From Rhyzopertha dominica (lineage: Eukaryota > Arthropoda > Insecta > Coleoptera > Bostrichidae), in the NCBI GenBank assembly GCA_025024175.1, contig QCXZ01000001.1:23740942-23804941 (forward strand): a stretch of 64,000 bases of DNA. Direction: 5' to 3'. Each line of letters opens with the position of its first letter. Positions within the stretch are counted from its first letter, which is position 1. Below, in pieces: positions 59,240 through 64,000 of this stretch. A program made the translations under genes and the position numbers. Below the pieces are notes generated by a model. That model did no database searches, was not told where the DNA came from, and was given only the letters and a program-made list of their open reading frames with translations.

Positions 59240-60230
59240 TGCCTCTATGGAATTTTAAACCGAATTGATAAAATCAAAATACAAGAATACATTCAGTTGA
59301 CCTCTTTATGCATTTCACAGTACTGTTTTCAAATTAACAATGAAATTTTCGACACCACAAAGGGACAGCCATGGGAAACAGTACCTACCCCTCTCTGGCA
59401 AATTTGTTTATGGGTCTATTCAAAAACAGATTTTAATAATACAATCCAACCGTCGATGATGTTTTTGCCATCTTTGATAACAATAAATGTAACACTGATA
59501 GCTTTGTATAAAACATAAATTCCTGTTTCACAAGCATTACATTCACAATGGGAAGAAGTACAAGTAAGTTTTCCGTTTTTAAATGTATTATGGTGTCAAG
59601 AAAGAGCAACAACGAAATATAATATAATCAATGAGTCGCAACATTCTTATCAACATAAACTTTCGGCTTTAAACTTCCTAGTTAGATTAGTCAATTTTCC
59701 CTTATCATAAGGTAACTTTAAAAAAGAACTCAAATATACCAAGAATGTTGCACTCCACAATGGGTACTCTAGTATAACTGTAGAAAATTTACTTAGGAAG
59801 ATAAAGCACAACAAACTGATTGTAGATGCAATAACTTTGCCTTTACCAACTACTGTCAAATATAAAATCAAAATTCTTTTTGAATTTGGGCTTACCAAAG
59901 GATTGCAACGTATCCTGAAACCTTTTCGTTTAAAACTGGCCTTTACCGTCAATAACACTATCAGAATTTTTTTAGGAAAAAGCAGGCATATATCAAGTAA
60001 AATGTAGTAGTTGTAATCTTAAATATATTGGGCAGACTAATTAGATAAGAGATTTACTTAAGCTTAAAATTCAAATAGTATAAATAATGATGTTTTGTTG
60101 ACCTGACTCCTTTTTTGCTGAAGATCTGATGAGGAGAATATCGTGCGGTTAATCCGCCCAGATATTTCAAGAGGTCCTTTACTCTACTGATGAAGGCAGC
60201 TTAGCTGCCGAAATACGTATTGAAGCTTTA
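59240..60230 (+). pseudogene. Penelope-like element: RT palm, GIY-YIG nuclease and 3' tail
   Basis: Plus-strand blocks in order: DKIKIQEYIQLTSLCISQ and YCFQINNEIFDTTKGQPWE, the RT region before the catalytic centre; a frameshift; VDDVFAIFDNNKCNTDSF with the catalytic Asp pair (59452-59460 encodes VDD); FTMGRSTSKFSVF; HQYKLSALNFLVRLVNFPLS; VALHNGYSSITVENLLRKIK; FEFGLTKGLQRILKPF; FTVNNTIRIFLGK; then AGIYQVKCSSCNLKYIGQTN, with GIY at 59985-59993 and YIG at 60024-60032 both intact. A stop follows. The tail contains a stem-loop at 60187-60213. Several stops and frameshifts make it inactive, but it is the most complete PLE copy here, retaining both enzymatic modules. The N-terminal RT half is missing on the left. 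Confidence 0.83.
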
Positions 60231-63039
60231 TAAATTATTGTGATTAGGACTTTTCTTTACAGTTTACTTTTTTTACAGTTAAATTAGAAATAAAAAAACC
60301 AAACATGTGGTTAAAATTTCAGCTATATTTGTTATATCATTTTTACATCCTGTATAAGTACAATATAAACGTTTAAAATTCAAATAACGCTCTTAAATCT
60401 TTAATTTGTTAAAATGCCTAAATGTTTAAATAGATGTTTTGAAAAATAATACTTCCTTAGAAAAAATGTCATTGTTTAGATAGCAACAAAGAGTAAATAA
60501 TGAATAACCAAGTGTCAAATAATTTTATATTAGAGCTGATTTATTTAAAACACTCTAACTTGAATTTGGGTGAAACGACTTTTTGATTTCGCAGCAAAAA
60601 TTTTCTCAGTCCACGACAAAACTAAGTATAATGTTCTTTATCATATGATGATACTATTACGAAACAGCGATATTTGTTCAACTAATAGTGTAATAGTACC
60701 AAAAAAAATAAATTATCTCATGCTGTACATACACACCCTCCTAGATGATGTCCACGGCGCCTGAGATCACGAATAAATATGAAGCCCAATACAAAAAAAT
60801 GTTAACACTACTACTATTAGCTCCCTCGGACCCAATATTAGCAGCTGTTCGAAAATTCACATTCATATTTCTCGAAATTAGGTAATTTTAAAGTCCCAGT
60901 TTTCTTCAAGTAAAATCTTCTTGAGTTTATGAAATTGTTTTACTTTTTAATAACATTTTATGGTACAAATACTGCAAAGTGATGTTCGTTGTTAGTGCAT
61001 TGTTGTCATAATATTGATATTTCAGTATGACTTGACAAAAGAAGTCGACTGATAAGAGGCATTTAAAGGCTGATTTTATTGATTATGATCATATACCTAA
61101 TGAAAGTAATGGAATATTAATTTAGCAATAAAAAATTGCATATTATACAAATAAATGCAGTCAGTCTTTGGCTGAGAAAATTATAATTAACACGATTTTA
61201 CCAGTTTTGCTTCATTCAATCAATATTGTATACGCATATCGAAAGAAATAATAAGTTTTACTAATGCCTTTTGTACAAGATGCATATTTTCTTACTGATT
61301 TTCGGAATCAAGGTCCATAATGGTAACCTTCTCCCTCTATTTGGCCACCTCATTAACTTTAATCTTGATTAAGTAAAAAAAAGGCTGCAAATTGAAACAG
61401 TACTTCCACAATTGTCAAAATGACATTTACGTTTTTATTTCTTATACTATACGATTAGTAATCAGGTTTTGAGCAATTTTTCTCTCTACACATTTTTTCT
61501 AAGACAAACGGTCCTCGTGATATTAGCAAAAATACATAAATTTTTAAAATCGTTTTTTCCAAATAACTCGAAAATTATTAACTTTACAAAAAAATTACTA
61601 GAGTGCTTTCCGATCAGAAATTTGAATTTCTATATAATACCAAAATTTAAATGTACGAACAGGATCCAAAATACGTTTTTTGGAAATATTTCAAAATTGT
61701 CAAATTTTTTTTGTAAGAAATTTTATTTCCTATCTGATAGTATTTTAATTTTTTTTTTCTTTAAGTGACGCTTTGTTGCTAATATCTTCTATGTATATGT
61801 GCCTAGCAAATGTGTGATTTTTCTGCTTGCTCTTTTGCTCCTAGCCATGAATTCCCATTAGATATATTAGGTAGGCAATGATAAATCTGATACGAGGTAT
61901 TTACAGCTACCAAAGAAACAGCAGCTACAGGTCATGAGTCACTTAGATGCTGATTGATGAATCACTCGCCACCGCGAATTCGGGCTAAGATTGGGCTTTG
62001 TGCAGAACAGTAACGGCACATTATCTCTTTGTTGTAACTCCGGCACATTAACTAGAGATTAATATCACCTGCCATCCACATCAGCTTTCTCAGAGTTTAA
62101 ACGAAAGTGTGGCGGTTTGCAGAATACCTGCAGGAACCCGAAAGCCTTCTGCGGATTAACGATTATAAATTGTCAGGGGTAGGGTTACCATGTCACCCCT
62201 CTACCGCCCCTGTATTGTGTAAGGTCAAATGTCACGAAATGCCCTAATTCAAAGGCACCTTTGCGCTGAGGGTGTAATTTTAAGCTGTTGCACTGTGACG
62301 GCGTAGCTTTGCGTGTGCCCAGAAACTGGTCGCTGAAAACAGTTAAATACAAATTCAGAGGTTGTTTTGTTTTTCAAAAAGTGATCAAATTTTCATTTAT
62401 TATGAATGTCATGAAACGCCATTGCATAACTGCTTCGACTCGACGGGCAGTTGAGCACGTGGTCAATATAGAATAAGACGGGAACATGTGTGTTGCACCT
62501 GATACACTTGACACGTTTCTTAGTCTAAAGTCCTATTAAGCACATATGTCTAATAGATGTAAAATAAATGAACTACTGTTGTCAGAAACAAATTTATGCC
62601 CTTCGTTATTTCAAGAAGATAAACTGATTGCCTTACCTAAGACACTGAGTAAATTTACGGATGTCATGTAAAAAATGGCACATATTTTAAATGGCAAGAC
62701 TGGCACTCCTGGAAAATTTAAATAACTTTAAAAAGTCAATACAAATTGTGACAAAAAGTTTACAAAAAATTCACAAATTGGTTCACCATACAAAAATCAG
62801 GTTTAAAATAAATTAAAAAAAATAAGGTGCGGTATCTACTTGTTGAAGTGTCTAAATCTATCTATATATTTTGTTTCATAAAACAGAACTGAGTATTCTA
62901 AGCGGAAAAGCTCTATAATGAAAGTGCAGTTGAACCTGGATAAAAATGTGATGAATTAAATTGTAGAAAATGATGTGTCGTATAAAACTATTTCGAAAGA
63001 TGGCGGACTACCGGTTATACCAAAACATAACTTCGTTAT
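60231..63039. other. 2.8 kb without a supported gene
   Basis: The first 80 bases still belong to the Penelope tail family. A plus frame at 61469-61768 (99 codons) is phenylalanine- and lysine-rich, as expected of AT-rich chance frames. The stretch 62000-62260 is less AT-rich than its flanks and holds no recognised motif. A donor-like TTAG/GTAAGG on the minus strand near 62634 lacks a strong pyrimidine tract. Confidence 0.45.
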
Positions 63040-63150
63040 TAAAATGCATGTCTATGCTGTGCTGTCTACACCTCAACCAACTGCAGATAGTACTATTTCA
63101 CTGTCATTACAGCTCGTCAGTGCAGTTTAGGTCTAGTGTAGACAACACAT
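63040..63150 (+). repeat. Dispersed repeat family R1, copy D
   Basis: AAAATGCATGTCTATGCTGT, CTGTCTACACCTCAACCAAC, TGCAGATAGTACTATTTC, CATTACAGCTCGTCAGTGC and AGTTTAGGTCTAGTGTAGAC correspond to the right part of copy B and to copy C. It is the cleanest example of this 3' module. No coding potential. Confidence 0.68.
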
Positions 63151-64000
63151 AAATACCAGTATCTTAATATTTGATTAAAGTATCACAATACCAGGGTTAT
63201 TTCACATTTTGTACAAATTTTGATATGTGCAGTGTTTCGCGCCATTTCGAAAATCTTTGGAACAAAAGCACTAATAGGGGTGTGATTTCCGCAATCCATT
63301 TCTGAAAAAAATAACCTTCTTGTTTCAGATGTAATACGGGTGCAGAATACTGAGATTTTATAAAATTCATAGAGGCCAATATTTACTAATTCAAACATGA
63401 AAAATTCATTTTTTAGGGTACACCATATTTTTTCTAGCATCATTTGCAGCATTAAATTTCCTTTCTGCTAATATGAAGTTTTTGATGTTTGTCACCAACG
63501 ATTTTTGATAAATATGCATTTTTCTGGAAATTTCAAATAATTGCGTTAGCTGGTAAGTAACGCTTGGCGAATTTTCTTTTGACTTGTCCCTGAAATGTCA
63601 GTTCATTGTCGTGGTTGCAGCTGGATTACGCATCTACAATTTTGATAGAAATGCAGGATCATATTTGAAGAAATGCTTTGCCAATCCGGTAGAAGTCCAG
63701 TTACGTCACGCTACCTAACTCTTTTCGATTATTACTCGGATTATTATCTTTGTGGACACAATTTGGTTTGAGCAGGAGCAACACAAACCAAAAGGCATTT
63801 AATTCATAAATTATATTTAGCCGTAACTACATCCACGTGAGGCGATCACGACATACTATTTGAACTGTCTAAGAAATAATAGTTCAGAAAGAAAACACTC
63901 TTCGAGAACTTATATAAAATTTTTTAATATCATTTTATTTACCAAGTTCTTTACTTATCGCTAGATAGCTGACCTACTTTTCATCTTCATTAGTACTTAC
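63151..64000. other. No gene seen
   Basis: A minus frame of 89 codons (63183-63452) has mildly protein-like composition (FEMARNTAHIKICTKCE), with an overlapping alternative frame, but no recognised family and no start context. The window ends in AT-rich sequence. Confidence 0.45.

Noticed and set aside
59650..59958. 102-codon minus open frame
   Set aside because: Antisense shadow of the Penelope-like linker region on the plus strand.
1..64000. CRISPR arrays, bacterial operons or a prokaryotic accessory system
   Set aside because: No regularly spaced direct repeats and no operon-like gene order; spliced tRNA and eukaryotic transposons show nuclear eukaryotic DNA.

Overview
This window looks like a strongly AT-rich piece of an insect nuclear genome; a beetle or hemipteran is possible, but the order cannot be fixed from sequence alone. 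Support comes from an intron-bearing nuclear tRNA-Tyr, the mixture of decayed mariner/Tc1, Penelope-like and Jockey-like elements, eukaryotic splice signals, and the absence of bacterial-style gene packing. Eleven isolated N positions (for example 8993, 21199, 34249, 38961, 45587, 57659) show a draft assembly. No complete protein-coding gene is present. The host signal that survives scrutiny is sparse and mostly on the minus strand: a 57-nt exon (7311-7367) with excellent splice sites and, about 38 kb upstream on the same strand, a pyrimidine-tract-CAG/GTGAGT junction (45541/45540) that is either a recursive splice site or the start of a 35-nt microexon. The simplest reading is that most of the window is giant intron of a minus-strand gene, filled with old transposons.

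Layout. 0-10 kb: the C-terminal RT/GIY-YIG end of a Penelope-like element (236-575), an unrecognised exon-like frame (1510-1788, minus), a mariner C-terminal remnant (4745-5000, minus), an unrecognised 113-codon frame (5638-5979) and the 57-nt exon. 10-24 kb: mariner remnant (10085-10420, minus), repeat family R1 copy A, tRNA-Tyr (12653-12746), a possible exon (18471-18564, minus), mariner remnant (20575-20850), Tc1 remnant (21661-21840) and a Jockey-like LINE remnant (22830-23790). 27-35 kb: the best preserved mariner transposase relic (27560-27970), a foldback R1 copy B, a Penelope-like RT half (31266-32230, minus), a GC-rich island and a Tc3-like mariner relic (33265-34025, minus).

39-54 kb: an AT microsatellite, a 1.4-kb foldback sequence (40470-41870), a tRNA-like sequence with good A and B boxes but a ruined anticodon arm (43674-43745), an IS630-like DDE transposase relic (44045-44480), the splice junction, a 1-kb MITE with 271-bp terminal inverted repeats and TA target duplications (49824-50828), and two Penelope-like 3' ends fused head to head as a palindrome (about 51290-53065). 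54-64 kb: a Penelope tail, a near-perfect hairpin (54574-54683), a Penelope-like copy with RT, GIY-YIG motifs and 3' tail (59240-60230), and R1 copy D (63040-63150).

No new defence, metabolic or gene-cluster system was found. The most interesting items are the possible recursive splice point, the repeated hammerhead-like stem-loop in the Penelope-like tails, the Penelope palindrome and the unexplained foldback at 40.5-41.9 kb. All family calls are by eye from translated motifs; no database was searched.
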